Shown piece after piece: positions 33,587 through 43,641 of a DNA stretch of 47,062 nt (positions are counted from its first letter, which is position 1; each line of letters opens with the position of its first letter). The stretch is from positions 1-47,062 of the forward strand of contig JAGAQY010000074.1 of the NCBI GenBank assembly GCA_017622495.1, written 5' to 3'. Origin of the DNA: Bacteroidaceae bacterium. Lineage in GTDB: Bacteria; Bacteroidota; Bacteroidia; Bacteroidales; Bacteroidaceae. Both the position numbers and the translations under genes were made by a program. The notes beneath the pieces were generated by a model. That model was given only the letters and a program-made list of their open reading frames with translations, searched no databases and was not told the origin of the DNA.

Positions 33587-34258
33587 ATGAAAAGTAGGTG
33601 GATACGGCGGATACGCAATTCACATGGCTATGGAATTCAGAGTCCCAATGATTTTTATTTCGTGCAACATATACTACACGAGACAACTCCCTATTATCGC
33701 TATACCGATCTTCACCATCTCGCACAGCGCCACTCTACCAGCCACCGACACTACACAGAGGGTTCTCTGCAGTTGCTTTTTCGCTTGGCCAACTATGTAC
33801 AGCCCCAAACGATTGTAGAAGTTGGTGCAGAGTCCCTACTTCCTGCTTACGCCATAACCTTGGGTTGCCCTACTGGACAATGCATCCGACTCAATCAAAA
33901 GGATATTCTCCCCGACGCCATCCCCGACTCTCCACAGATCATCCAGAAAAAAGGCGACGAATTGCTCCTTTTTGAAGAGATACAGAAACAGCTCCTTGCA
34001 ATTGATCTGCTACATATCGCTCACACCCCATACTACTCCGAGATTGTAAAGCGCGCTTTACCGCACGTCAGCAACAAGTCTCTCTTCATCATCGAAGGGA
34101 TACGCGACACTCCCGAGAAACATACCTGGTGGGAGCAGCTACAGAATCAGCACACGGGCATAAGCTACGATCTGAAGACCACGGGTCTACTGTTCTTCGA
34201 CAAGACACGTTATAAAAACGCATATTGGATCAATATAAGAAAGCAAACATCCCTATGA
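33587..34258 (+). CDS. SAM-dependent methyltransferase-like protein
   Basis: A 223-residue protein from the ATG at 33587; a longer frame begins inside the protease gene and is unlikely. It opens RIRNSHGYGIQSPNDFYFV, typical of a Bacteroidales class I methyltransferase-like group (where 'HSPFAFYF' is usual), then LLFRLANYVQPQTIVEVGAES, whose EVGAES is in the place of methyltransferase motif I. The rest is a plausible Rossmann fold (LLAIDLLHIAHTPY, SLFIIEGIRDTP, ISYDLKTTGLLFFD), but motif I lacks the usual Gly-x-Gly, so activity is uncertain. Its stop overlaps the next start in ATGA. Confidence 0.65.
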   Translation: MKSRWIRRIRNSHGYGIQSPNDFYFVQHILHETTPYYRYTDLHHLAQRHSTSHRHYTEGSLQLLFRLANYVQPQTIVEVGAESLLPAYAITLGCPTGQCIRLNQKDILPDAIPDSPQIIQKKGDELLLFEEIQKQLLAIDLLHIAHTPYYSEIVKRALPHVSNKSLFIIEGIRDTPEKHTWWEQLQNQHTGISYDLKTTGLLFFDKTRYKNAYWINIRKQTSL

Positions 34259-34845
34259 CAAAGAAAAGCAAGATATACACAAAGACCGGCGATATGGGCA
34301 CGACCTCACTCATCGGAGGCAAGAGAGTCAAGAAATGCAGTCTACGGCTCGACACCTACGGCACGATTGACGAATTAAGCGCCCACATAGGCCTACTCAG
34401 AAGCCTACTGATCGAAGACAAGGAGCTTGCCGCCCTACCCTCACAAAGTATGGAGTTCTTCATCTGGCTGCAATCACGCCTTTTCGATATCGGCACACAT
34501 CTTGCTATGCCCTGCACCCAACAGGGCGAAATGCCCCCCTGTTCTATAACCGAGTCTCATGTACAACACTTAGAGAGTGCTATTGATTGGATTGACCAAC
34601 AATTAGAGCCCCTGCAGGCTTTCATCCTTCCCGGAGGCACCATCGAGGCTTCGCAGTGCCATGTATGCCGCACCGTATGCCGCCGTGCAGAGCGACTGGT
34701 CACCGCTTTGGCAGAGGAGGTTCCCATAAGCCCCCTACTGTTGGCCTTCATCAATAGATTATCAGATTTTTGGTTTGTCTGTGCCCGTTTTATTAATAAA
34801 ATAAAAACTGTAGACGAAATTTCTTGGAAGAACGATTGCAATTGA
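34255..34845 (+). CDS. ATP:cob(I)alamin adenosyltransferase (PduO type)
   Basis: A 196-residue protein starting at 34255, where its ATG overlaps the upstream TGA. It makes adenosylcobalamin from cob(I)alamin and ATP. The N-terminal signature is KIYTKTGDMGTTSLIGGKRV (ATP site), followed by DTYGTIDELSAHIGLLRS; the C-terminal helix bundle has ILPGGTIEASQCHVCRTVCRRAERLV, with the conserved Arg pair, and FINRLSDFWFVCAR (usually FLNRLSDLLFVLAR). Length is normal. Co-translation with the methyltransferase-like gene suggests one transcript. No B12-dependent mutase is in the window. Confidence 0.93.
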   Translation: MTKKSKIYTKTGDMGTTSLIGGKRVKKCSLRLDTYGTIDELSAHIGLLRSLLIEDKELAALPSQSMEFFIWLQSRLFDIGTHLAMPCTQQGEMPPCSITESHVQHLESAIDWIDQQLEPLQAFILPGGTIEASQCHVCRTVCRRAERLVTALAEEVPISPLLLAFINRLSDFWFVCARFINKIKTVDEISWKNDCN

Positions 34846-34857
34846 GGAAAAATGTTA

Positions 34858-34865
34858 TACTTTTG
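34858..34865 (+). promoter_or_regulatory. Promoter -7 box for the DUF2795 gene
   Basis: TACTTTTG matches TAnnTTTG, 41 nt before the start codon. Confidence 0.6.
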
Positions 34866-34906
34866 CACCCTCATTTGAAAACGACTATTATTAAAACAAG
34901 AAATTT

Positions 34907-35128
34907 ATGTACTGGACACTTGAACTGGCATCAAAATTGGAAGATGCACCATGGCCTGCAACTAAGGAAGAATTGATTGACTATGCTATCCGCTCTGGAG
35001 CATCTCTGGAAGTTATCGAGAATTTGCAAGAGATAGAAGATGAAGGAGATATCTACGAAAGCATCGAGGACATTTGGCCCGACTATCCCAGCAAGGAAGA
35101 TTTCTTCTTCGACGAAGAGGAGTATTAG
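34907..35128 (+). CDS. DUF2795 small acidic protein
   Basis: A 73-residue protein with WTLELASKLEDAPWPATKEELIDYA and SGASLEVIENLQEIED, as in Bacteroidota DUF2795 proteins, and a very acidic tail (SKEDFFFDEEEY). It has its own promoter. It is a cytoplasmic protein without known function. A short hairpin (35133-35149) and the LptF/G-like gene follow at once. Confidence 0.88.
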   Translation: MYWTLELASKLEDAPWPATKEELIDYAIRSGASLEVIENLQEIEDEGDIYESIEDIWPDYPSKEDFFFDEEEY

Positions 35129-35132
35129 AACC

Positions 35133-35149
35133 AGCCTGCCCAGCAGGCT
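35133..35149 (+). other. Short hairpin before the LptF/G start
   Basis: AGCCTGC and GCAGGCT pair round CCA, followed by TTGCTTATAA and the start codon at 35160. It may be a weak terminator or lower read-through and initiation between the two genes. Confidence 0.45.
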
Positions 35150-35159
35150 TTGCTTATAA

Positions 35160-36272
35160 ATGAAAAGAGTATTCAAAGGTAAGATATTCGGACGATTGGA
35201 CAGGTACATCATAGCGAAGTTCCTGGGTCATTATTTTTTCTCCATCGCGCTAATTATCTCCATAGCCGTAGTGTTTGACTACAACGAGCATATCGACAAG
35301 TTCGTGTCCAACAATGCGCCATGGAGAGCCATTATCTTTGACTACTACCTTAATTTCATTCCCTACTTCTCCAACCTGTTCAGCCCGTTATTTGTATTTA
35401 TAGCGGTCATCTTTTTTACCTCAAAACTGGCCGAGAACTCCGAGATTATCGCCATGTTCTCTACAGGTACCAGTTTGCATCGTTTGATGCGTCCCTACAT
35501 GTTTTCTGCTCTGCTCATCGCCATCCTCACCTATGGATTGGGAGCCTACATCATCCCCAAGGGCAACATCACACGCATTGAGTTTGAAAACACATACAAG
35601 AAGAAGAAAAAGGTAGAGAGTGCCCGCAACATACAAATGGAGGTAGAGCCCAACGTGATAGCCTATATCGAGCGTTTCGAGAGCAGCAACAATACGGCAT
35701 ACCGATTCTCGCTCGACAGCTTCGATGGCAATTCCATGAAGTCTCACTTCACAGCCCGCACCTTAGTGTATATAGGCGATGCAGAGAATCCCCATCGTTG
35801 GAAAGCCAAGAACTGGCAACATCGTATCCTTACCGATACCCTTGAGCACATCACCAGTGGGCTCCAACTCGACACCATTGTACAGGTAGAGCCTTACGAC
35901 CTGCTCATCACCAAGAATCAGCAGGAGACACTCACCTCGCCTGAGCTAAAGCGATACATCTCCAAGCAGCGTCGCCGTGGCATAGCCAACATCAAGGAAT
36001 TCGAGATTGAGTATCACAAGCGTATTGCCACTTCTTTTGCGGCCTTCATACTCACACTCATTGGCGTAGCCCTCTCCGCCAAGAAGGTCAAGGGAGGCAT
36101 GGGCCTCAACCTTGGTATCGGTATAGCCCTCAGTTTCGGCTATATCGTGTTCCAGACCATCTCCTCTACCTTTGCCGTCAATGGCAACATGTCGCCCATG
36201 GTAGCAGTTTGGATACCCAATATCACGTTCCTCATCATCGGCATATACCTTTATTATAAGGCACCGAAATGA
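35160..36272 (+). CDS. LptF/LptG family lipopolysaccharide-export permease
   Basis: A 370-residue inner-membrane protein of the YjgP/YjgQ family. It has about six transmembrane helices in the usual 3+3 split round a periplasmic beta-jellyroll (about 140-265), with RYIIAKFLGHYFFSIAL at the start, YFSNLFSPLFVFIAVIFFTSKLAENSEIIAM and, in the C-terminal half, KRIATSFAAFILTLIGVALSAKK. It is part of the LptB2FG machine that passes lipopolysaccharide through LptC/A to the outer membrane. F and G cannot be told apart from sequence alone. The following spacer is a 7-bp array. Confidence 0.9.
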   Translation: MKRVFKGKIFGRLDRYIIAKFLGHYFFSIALIISIAVVFDYNEHIDKFVSNNAPWRAIIFDYYLNFIPYFSNLFSPLFVFIAVIFFTSKLAENSEIIAMFSTGTSLHRLMRPYMFSALLIAILTYGLGAYIIPKGNITRIEFENTYKKKKKVESARNIQMEVEPNVIAYIERFESSNNTAYRFSLDSFDGNSMKSHFTARTLVYIGDAENPHRWKAKNWQHRILTDTLEHITSGLQLDTIVQVEPYDLLITKNQQETLTSPELKRYISKQRRRGIANIKEFEIEYHKRIATSFAAFILTLIGVALSAKKVKGGMGLNLGIGIALSFGYIVFQTISSTFAVNGNMSPMVAVWIPNITFLIIGIYLYYKAPK

Positions 36273-36274
36273 TG

Positions 36275-36380
36275 GGAATTCTGAATTTTGAATTATGAGT
36301 TCTGAATTCAGAAAATGCAAATAAGATAAAGATTTAACATTAAACATTTAATAATTCAGAATTCAAAATTCAGAATTTTT
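36275..36380. repeat. Inverted 7-bp arrays between LptF/G and helicase genes
   Basis: Units GAATTCT, GAATTTT, GAATTAT, GAGTTCT at 36275-36308 are mirrored by AATTCAG, AATTCAA, AATTCAG words at 36353-36380. Between them lies another short array of ATTAAAC type. The arms could pair into a long AT-rich hairpin. The helicase start codon follows six bases later. Confidence 0.85.
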
Positions 36381-36385
36381 AGAAC

Positions 36386-37687
<1,302 letters not shown>

Positions 37688-37759
37688 TGTTTTACTTTCA
37701 TTTAACACAAAAAAAGCACTTTTACACCTATATTATAATATGGATTGGATTTTTTTGTC

Positions 37760-37767
37760 TACTTTTG
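37760..37767 (+). promoter_or_regulatory. Promoter -7 box for topA
   Basis: TACTTTTG matches TAnnTTTG, 29 nt before the topA start. The 70 bp upstream are AT-rich. Confidence 0.65.
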
Positions 37768-37796
37768 CGGCGAATTTTTGAAAGCACTTTGAAATT

Positions 37797-40127
37797 ATGC
37801 AAAAAAATCTGGTGATAGTAGAGTCTCCCGCCAAGGCCAAAACCATAGAGAAGTTCTTGGGGAAAGACTACAAGGTGATGTCAAGTTTCGGACACATACG
37901 CGATTTGAAAAAAAAGGATTTCAGCATTGACACGCGTACATTCGTCCCTACTTACGAGATTCCCGCCGACAAGAAGAAGGTTGTAGACGACCTGCGCAAG
38001 GCAGCAGCCAAAGCCGAGATGGTATGGCTCGCATCCGATGAAGACCGTGAAGGAGAGGCCATCAGCTGGCACCTTTACGAAGTATTAGGTTTGCAGCCCG
38101 ACAAGACCAGACGTATCGTATTTCACGAGATCACCCAAGAAGCTATTATCAATGCAATAAAGTCGCCCCGCGACATCGACATCAACTTAGTCAACGCCCA
38201 GCAGGCACGCCGCGTGCTCGACCGTATCGTCGGTTTCAAACTCTCACCCGTATTATGGAAGAAGGTGAAGCCCTCACTCTCTGCCGGGCGCGTACAGTCA
38301 GTAGCCGTACGCCTCATCGTAGAGCGCGAGCGCGAGATACAGGCATTCCAAAGCGAGGCCTCATACCGTGTAGTTGCGGTCTTCATGGTGCCCGACAATG
38401 AGGGCAATACCGTGGAGCTAAAAGCCGAATTAAGCACCCGCTTCAAGGAGAAAGCCGAAGCCGAAGCCTTCTTGCTATCATGCAAGGACGCTACATTCAC
38501 TATCGAGGATGTACAGACAGAGCCCATCCCGAAGTACCCTGCTCCGCCCTTCACCACCTCAACACTTCAACAGGAAGCTGCCCGCAAGCTCGGTTTTTCT
38601 GTATCACAGACGATGACCATTGCCCAGCGACTCTATGAGTCGGGACAGATTACCTATATGCGTACCGACTCTACCAATCTGTCGGCCCTTTGCTTGGGTG
38701 CCAGCAAGAAGGTCATCACCGAGCACATGGGAGCCAAGTATCACAAGGCACGCAACTTCAAGACCAAGAGCAAGGGAGCACAGGAGGCTCACGAGGCCAT
38801 ACGCCCCACCTATATGGACCGTCAGACCATAGAGGGCACCTCGGCTGAGCGCCGCCTTTACGAGTTGATATGGAAGCGCACCCTTGCATCACAAATGGCC
38901 GATGCACAGATAGAGAAAACCACCATCTCCATCAGTAAGGAGGAGTCGCCCTACACCTTCACAGCCATCGGCGAAGTGGTGGTGTTCGACGGTTTCCTGC
39001 GTGTATACCGCGAGTCTATCGATGACGACACACTTGACGAGAAGCAAAGCGGCAATCTGCTTCCCCCACTGCATCGTGGTCAGCAGTTACAATATAGCGA
39101 GATACAAGCTACCGAGCGTTATTCGCAGGCTCCACGCCGCTACAACGAGGCCAGCCTCGTACACAAGCTCGAGGAGTTAGGTATCGGGCGTCCCTCAACT
39201 TATGCACCTACCATCAGCACCATACAGAACCGCGACTATGTAGTCAAGGAAGACCGTCCCGGCAAGGAACGCACCATCAATGTGCTCAAGCTGAAAAACA
39301 AGAAATTTACCGACAAGCAGTCCACCGAGACCTACGGCAAGGAGAAGGCTCGCCTCATACCTACCGATGTAGGCACCGTGGTCAATGATTTCCTCACCGT
39401 CAGCTTCCCCCAAGTGCTCGACTACACCTTCACAGCCAGCATTGAGAAGGAGTTTGACGAGGTGGCCAAAGGCGAAAAGCCCTGGGATGGTGTGATTGCC
39501 GACTTCTATAAGGATTTCTCACCGCTTATCGAGCACTCGATGAACGAGAAGCAAGAGCACAAGGTAGGTGAGCGTGTCCTTGGCACCGACCCCAAGAGTG
39601 GCCGACAGGTATCGGTAAAGATTGGCCGTTTCGGCCCTGTGGTCCAGATAGGCGTTGCTTCCGATGATGAGAAACCCCGTTTTGCCCAATTGCATAAGGG
39701 GCAGTCTCTTGACACTCTCACGTTAGCCGAGGCGCTTGAGCTCTTTGCTCTGCCCCGTACGCTTGGCGAGTATGAAGGCAGTGCGGTAGTTGTCAATACG
39801 GGCCGCTTCGGTCCCTACGTGCAACTGGGCAAGATGTATGTGAGTCTTCCTGCCGGTATCGACCCCATGACATTGACTTTCGAGGAGGGCATCAGCCTTA
39901 TCGAGAAGAAGCGCCAGTATGAGCAGCAGCGCCAGATCAAGACCTTTGCCGAGAACCCCGATGTAGAGATTCTCAATGGCCCCTATGGTCCTTATATCTC
40001 GATGAGCGGCAAGAACTACAAGATACCTTCGGGAGTAGAGCCCGCTTCGCTCGACCTTGCTGCATGCATGGAGATCATCACCAAGGCGTCAGAGAAGCCT
40101 TCCACTCCACGCCGACGCAAAAAGTAA
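37797..40127 (+). CDS. topA: DNA topoisomerase I
   Basis: A 776-residue type IA topoisomerase that relaxes negative supercoils. The Toprim domain starts LVIVESPAKAKTIEKFLG, with DEDREGE at 81-87. FVHE-like FHEITQEAI and QQARRVLDRIVGFKLSPVLW are core motifs; SAGRVQSVAVRLI follows. The active tyrosine is Tyr287 in ITYMRTDST. The C-terminal third carries repeats with GRFGPVVQIG, GRFGPYVQLGKMYVSLP and GPYGPYISMSGKNYKIP in place of Cys zinc fingers, as in many Bacteroidota. aroK follows 18 bp later, probably on the same transcript. Confidence 0.97.
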   Translation: MQKNLVIVESPAKAKTIEKFLGKDYKVMSSFGHIRDLKKKDFSIDTRTFVPTYEIPADKKKVVDDLRKAAAKAEMVWLASDEDREGEAISWHLYEVLGLQPDKTRRIVFHEITQEAIINAIKSPRDIDINLVNAQQARRVLDRIVGFKLSPVLWKKVKPSLSAGRVQSVAVRLIVEREREIQAFQSEASYRVVAVFMVPDNEGNTVELKAELSTRFKEKAEAEAFLLSCKDATFTIEDVQTEPIPKYPAPPFTTSTLQQEAARKLGFSVSQTMTIAQRLYESGQITYMRTDSTNLSALCLGASKKVITEHMGAKYHKARNFKTKSKGAQEAHEAIRPTYMDRQTIEGTSAERRLYELIWKRTLASQMADAQIEKTTISISKEESPYTFTAIGEVVVFDGFLRVYRESIDDDTLDEKQSGNLLPPLHRGQQLQYSEIQATERYSQAPRRYNEASLVHKLEELGIGRPSTYAPTISTIQNRDYVVKEDRPGKERTINVLKLKNKKFTDKQSTETYGKEKARLIPTDVGTVVNDFLTVSFPQVLDYTFTASIEKEFDEVAKGEKPWDGVIADFYKDFSPLIEHSMNEKQEHKVGERVLGTDPKSGRQVSVKIGRFGPVVQIGVASDDEKPRFAQLHKGQSLDTLTLAEALELFALPRTLGEYEGSAVVVNTGRFGPYVQLGKMYVSLPAGIDPMTLTFEEGISLIEKKRQYEQQRQIKTFAENPDVEILNGPYGPYISMSGKNYKIPSGVEPASLDLAACMEIITKASEKPSTPRRRKK

Positions 40128-40145
40128 ATCCACAACTCCTCCCCT

Positions 40146-40670
40146 ATGACCCGCATACTGCTCATCGGATTCATGGCAGCCGGCAAGACCACACTCGGCA
40201 AGGCACTTGCCCGTGATCTCGGCCTGCAGTTTATCGACCTCGACCACTATATCGAGAACCGCTACCATAGCACCATATCGCAGCTCTTTGCCGAACGTGG
40301 CGAAGAGGGGTTCCGTGAGATAGAGCGCAAAATGCTTCACGAGGTTACCGAGTTTGAAGATGTCATCATAGCCACAGGTGGCGGCACTCCCTGCTTCTAT
40401 GACAACATGGAGTATATGAATTCTATGGGAGTCACCGTATTCCTCCAGGCTTCGGTCGATGTCATTTTCACCCGCCTTACCATTGCCCGTGTACAGCGTC
40501 CGTTGGTAAAGGGCAAGTCGGCCGATGAGCTGCGCCAATACATTACCGCGATGCTCGAGCAGCGCAGTCCCTACTACACCCGTGCCCACCACACCTTCTG
40601 CGCCAATCATTTGGAAGACACGTCGCAGGTGAGCGAGTCGGTACAGCGGTTCAAGACCGAGTTGCTGTAA
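40146..40670 (+). CDS. aroK: Shikimate kinase
   Basis: A 174-residue kinase of the shikimate pathway to aromatic amino acids. Walker A is GFMAAGKTT (8-16), the substrate-binding Asp pair is DLD (31-33), FREIE has the conserved Arg (57), and ATGGGTP has the Gly-rich shikimate loop (78-80). RPLVKG is the lid. Length is normal. It is 18 bp behind topA on the same strand. Confidence 0.95.
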   Translation: MTRILLIGFMAAGKTTLGKALARDLGLQFIDLDHYIENRYHSTISQLFAERGEEGFREIERKMLHEVTEFEDVIIATGGGTPCFYDNMEYMNSMGVTVFLQASVDVIFTRLTIARVQRPLVKGKSADELRQYITAMLEQRSPYYTRAHHTFCANHLEDTSQVSESVQRFKTELL

Positions 40671-40693
40671 CACACGACACATACCATAAGCAA

Positions 40694-40720
40694 AGAGAGA
40701 GCCTCATCAGGGCTCTCTCT
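40694..40720. terminator. Terminator-like hairpin between aroK and DUF2807 genes
   Basis: AGAGAGAGCC pairs perfectly with GGCTCTCTCT round a seven-base loop. No strong U-run is seen on the plus strand; on the minus strand TTTGCTT follows. Confidence 0.7.
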
Positions 40721-40743
40721 GCTCATTTACCTATATGTTGTGC

Positions 40744-41493
40744 CTACTGTTTGCGCACTCTTCCTATGCCGTCGCTACGGATATTCGTATGCTTGGGATT
40801 CCCTTTGTAATAGATACTTCCCACGCCGCTTGCCCTGCAGGTGAAGCGCTCGGTGACGTAGCACTCTATGCCCCCTACCCCATTGAGGTCGGCCGTCAGG
40901 TCTGGAGTCTCAAGGTTGTAGGCGTTGATATTTCCCACACCATCAGACTTCAGCACAGTCCGTTCCGAAGCCACTCCATTAAGTTCTATATTCCCCACTC
41001 CCTCGTTAATCACCTGCAGGACCTCGCATTGCAGGTTGTCGAAAGTGATGTTTCCTACACCCTCATTAGTCACCCTCATCATCTTCGTCTTCACGGTGCC
41101 CTTCTGACGGATGTTTCCTACACCTTCATTACACACCATATCGATGGTAGGCGTCACTATGCGTATGGTGACACCGTTGTTCTTCTTCAGCTTATACTCC
41201 TTGGTGGTCTTGACGCTCAATGTGCCCTCCTTGCTCACCTCCGGTTCGATGAGTCTGATGATATGTTCGGGTCCTCGTGCCTCTATCATATACTCATCGC
41301 CCTGCTCAATGGTAATGTTGGCCACCACATCACAGTAGATTCCGCTGAACTCCGGCAAATCCATACGTGCCACCACACCGCGGTTCTTGTCAGGAGCACT
41401 ACTTGTTGCAACCGTTGTCGTACTCCACATCTCTGTTGCACCCATCGGGAATACGCTACCACACATCAGGGCCATTATCAGTAACTTTTTCAT
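40744..41493 (-). CDS. DUF2807 (head-GIN domain) secreted protein
   Basis: A 249-residue protein with signal peptide MKKLLIMALMCGSVFPMGA. It is of the DUF2807 type (FSGIYCDVVANITIEQGDEY at the start of the domain) and the rest forms a regular repeat: GVGNI-like motifs at about 124, 145, 165, 185, 205, 223 and 242, one every 20 residues, as expected for a right-handed beta-helix. Such proteins are periplasmic or at the surface with unknown role. The neighbouring genes do not suggest a function. Confidence 0.88.
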   Translation of the reverse strand: MKKLLIMALMCGSVFPMGATEMWSTTTVATSSAPDKNRGVVARMDLPEFSGIYCDVVANITIEQGDEYMIEARGPEHIIRLIEPEVSKEGTLSVKTTKEYKLKKNNGVTIRIVTPTIDMVCNEGVGNIRQKGTVKTKMMRVTNEGVGNITFDNLQCEVLQVINEGVGNIELNGVASERTVLKSDGVGNINAYNLETPDLTADLNGVGGIECYVTERFTCRASGVGSIYYKGNPKHTNIRSDGIGRVRKQ

Positions 41494-41597
41494 ATATCTC
41501 TACTTTTGGTTAGTTCTGCTGTCTGTACATTAGACGTAACGAGTACCCCAAAAAGTTGCAGCAGAACGAAAAAAAAGTTCACATTCTCTCCATTTTT

Positions 41598-42434
41598 TCA
41601 TCTCTCACTACGCGAATACCCATCACTATCACGCCTATTATCGCCCTCTGCCTCGCACTTTTCGGCGCCCATGTCCACGTTTTCGGCATGTAGTGCGATG
41701 CCCAATCGCCTGTTCAGCCACACAGCCGAGAGCAGGAATGCCACGGCAGCAATAGCAGCCCACACCCACATCATCACCTCATCGTGCACCTGCTCCTCAA
41801 GGGTAGCGTCACCATAAAGTATCATATTGGCTGCAGCCACGGAGTTGTTGAGCACGTGCCCCACCACACCCGGGAGCAGACTTCCTGTGCGGTAATACAG
41901 CCAGCCAAACATCATGCCCAGGAGGAAGGCGAAGGGTATCTGTGCGGGGTTCATATGCACCACACCGAAGATGAGCGACGACACTACTATAGCTCCCCAC
42001 GGACTCCTGCCCTCACGCAGCAGATAGCCTTCTATGGCACCACGGAAGAGCAGCTCCTCGAGTATCGGAGCCAGCAAGGCGATGGAGAGCAGCCCGAAGG
42101 GATTACGGCTCATGGCAATGAAAGCCTCTTCGTTGCTGTTGGGCAAACCTGTCTGCTCGATGAGCAGGTTGAGCACATACATAGCGGCAAACACAAACAC
42201 CACCGACACGAGCAGTACCTGCCTGCTCACTCCCCAAAACTTATCTTGTGAGAGGTCTACATATTTAAAATGAAGGAGATGCCACATCATCACCAGCGTA
42301 GAGGCTACCATGACCAGCGACGTCATTGTAGCCATATCCATCGGCACGAAGGTTTTCGACACCACCATCGCTACAGCGCTGAACCCGAGCTGATAGCCGA
42401 AGTAGTAAATAATTAGTTTCAGGATTCTAAGCAT
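41598..42434 (-). CDS. CPBP family intramembrane metalloprotease
   Basis: A 278-residue membrane protein with about seven hydrophobic segments. The three CPBP (Abi, CAAX-protease-like) motifs are present: EELLFRG (126-132), a His in FGVVHMNP (160) and HVLNN (193-197). These are the Glu, Arg, His and Asn residues of the active site. Family roles range from protein maturation to bacteriocin immunity; none can be chosen here. The last 25 residues are a charged, repeat-free soluble tail (ENVDMGAEKCEAEGDNRR onward). A GGGGTTA/GGGGTTG pair with period 7 lies just before the start. Confidence 0.88.
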   Translation of the reverse strand: MLRILKLIIYYFGYQLGFSAVAMVVSKTFVPMDMATMTSLVMVASTLVMMWHLLHFKYVDLSQDKFWGVSRQVLLVSVVFVFAAMYVLNLLIEQTGLPNSNEEAFIAMSRNPFGLLSIALLAPILEELLFRGAIEGYLLREGRSPWGAIVVSSLIFGVVHMNPAQIPFAFLLGMMFGWLYYRTGSLLPGVVGHVLNNSVAAANMILYGDATLEEQVHDEVMMWVWAAIAAVAFLLSAVWLNRRLGIALHAENVDMGAEKCEAEGDNRRDSDGYSRSER

Positions 42435-42439
42435 GCAAT

Positions 42440-42455
42440 TTGGGGTTAGGGGTTG
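42440..42455. repeat. Short 7-bp repeat before the CPBP gene
   Basis: GGGGTTA and GGGGTTG in tandem, directly upstream of the CPBP start. It is the least certain of the arrays. Confidence 0.4.
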
Positions 42456-42570
42456 TTTTTGTCAACGGCCAACAGACCACGAAGTTCGCTGGCCGAACCT
42501 TTAGGTCGACGCCCGAAGGGGCTGAAGTCAAGGGAAAAGCAACAGTCAACGGACATACCTGCCGGATGGC

Positions 42571-42639
42571 CAATTATCAATTCTCCATTCTCCATTATCA
42601 ATTATCAATTATCAATTGTCAATTGTCAATTGCCAATTT
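42571..42639. repeat. 7-bp array at the 3' end of ribF
   Basis: Units drift from AATTATC and CATTCTC to AATTATC, AATTGTC, AATTGTC and AATTGCC, with period 7. The ribF stop codon and its last five codons (LAIDN) lie inside the array. 25 bases of it (ending 42637) reappear in inverse at 42848-42881. Confidence 0.88.
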
Positions 42640-43590
42640 CCTCACCCTTTCCCTGTCGGCATTGAGTTGGGCAATGAGTTCGTCTATAGTCTCAAAGTGG
42701 AGTTCGTCGCGCAGTCTGTCAAGAAACTCTATACGCAACGATTTGCCATAGAGGTCACCCTCAAAGTCGAGTATATGCACCTCCACACTGCGTTCCTCGC
42801 CATTGTTTATCGTGGGTCGGTGCCCGATGTTGAGCATGCCCAGCCCTAATTGACAATTGGCAATTGACAATTGACAATTATTCCCATCTCGATGACAGTT
42901 TTCGTCATCGTTGTTGACAAAGTCAACCTTCACCGCATACACTCCATCGGCAGGCAGCAGTTTATACACATCATCCACCTGTATATTGGCTGTAGGGAAC
43001 CCCATCTTGCGGCCCACCTTATAGCCATCCACCACCCTGCCACTCAGCATGTAGGGGTAGCCCAGCAAGCGATTGGCCTCGGCGATACCTCCCTCTGCCA
43101 CACAACTGCGTATGCGGGTCGAGCTCACCGCTTCGGTTCCGTCCATGCAAGCCGCGCCGCGCACCACCTCGATGCCCAGCTGATTGCCATAGCGCACGTA
43201 GTCGTCGAAATCCTCGGTGCGCCCACGACCGAAACGGTGGTCATAACCTATGACCAGCACTGCCACGCCCAGCTGCTCCTTGAGCACCTGCCGCATAAAC
43301 TCGCGTGCCGTGAGCTGCGCCATCTCATGGGTAAAGGTGAGCAGTACCACCTCATCCATGCCTGCCTGGCGCAGCAGCGCCACACGCTCATCGCGACTGG
43401 TGAGCGAGGTCTTGCCCCCCTCCTCCTTCCCGAGCACCATCCGTGGCGCCATATCGAAGGTCACCGCCACGGCTCTTAGGCCACGCTCATCGGCAATGTT
43501 GCGCACCTGGTCCAGCAAGCTCCTGTGGCCGCGATGCACCCCGTCAAACGAACCTATCGTGGCAACACAGGGGATCAATTCACAATTCAT
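42619..43590 (-). CDS. ribF: Bifunctional riboflavin kinase/FAD synthetase with repeat insertions
   Basis: A protein of about 323 residues (start 43590; a start at 43620 is also open and gives 333) making FMN and FAD from riboflavin. The N-terminal FAD-synthetase domain has ATIGSFDGVHRGHRSLL, VAVTFDMAPRMVL, VLVIGYDHRFGRGR and STRIRSCV; the kinase domain has GRVVDGYKVGRKMGFPTANI and GMLNIGHRPTINNG, then VEVHILDFEGDLYGK. Between VKVDF and GLGMLN there are about 24 extra residues (including NNCQLSIANCQL) coded by a 7-bp array at 42848-42881, where relatives have a short loop. The start codon lies in a third array and the last codons in a fourth. All core motifs are intact. Confidence 0.93.
   Translation of the reverse strand: MNCELIPCVATIGSFDGVHRGHRSLLDQVRNIADERGLRAVAVTFDMAPRMVLGKEEGGKTSLTSRDERVALLRQAGMDEVVLLTFTHEMAQLTAREFMRQVLKEQLGVAVLVIGYDHRFGRGRTEDFDDYVRYGNQLGIEVVRGAACMDGTEAVSSTRIRSCVAEGGIAEANRLLGYPYMLSGRVVDGYKVGRKMGFPTANIQVDDVYKLLPADGVYAVKVDFVNNDDENCHRDGNNCQLSIANCQLGLGMLNIGHRPTINNGEERSVEVHILDFEGDLYGKSLRIEFLDRLRDELHFETIDELIAQLNADRERVRKLAIDN
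42848..42881. repeat. In-frame 7-bp array inside ribF
   Basis: Units AATTGAC, AATTGGC, AATTGAC, AATTGAC, AATTA with period 7. It codes NNCQLSIANCQL in ribF and is the inverse of the array at 42571-42639, so the 3' part of ribF lies between two inverted arrays. Confidence 0.88.
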
Positions 43591-43641
43591 AATTGACAAT
43601 TGACAATTCACAATTTTCAATTTTCAATTCTCAATTTTCAA
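43576..43641. repeat. 7-bp array across the HAD-ribF junction
   Basis: Units AATTCAC, AATTCAT, AATTGAC, AATTGAC, AATTCAC, AATTTTC, AATTTTC, AATTCTC, AATTTTC with period 7. It holds the stop codon of the HAD gene (43624) and the possible start codons of ribF (43620 and 43590). Confidence 0.88.

Noticed and set aside
41501..41508. TACTTTTG box on the plus strand
   Set aside because: It points into the 3' side of the minus-strand CPBP gene with no plus-strand gene behind it; chance match.
42571..43641. CRISPR array
   Set aside because: Repeats are 7 bp, degenerate and adjacent, without unique spacers of 30-40 bp, and no cas gene is present.
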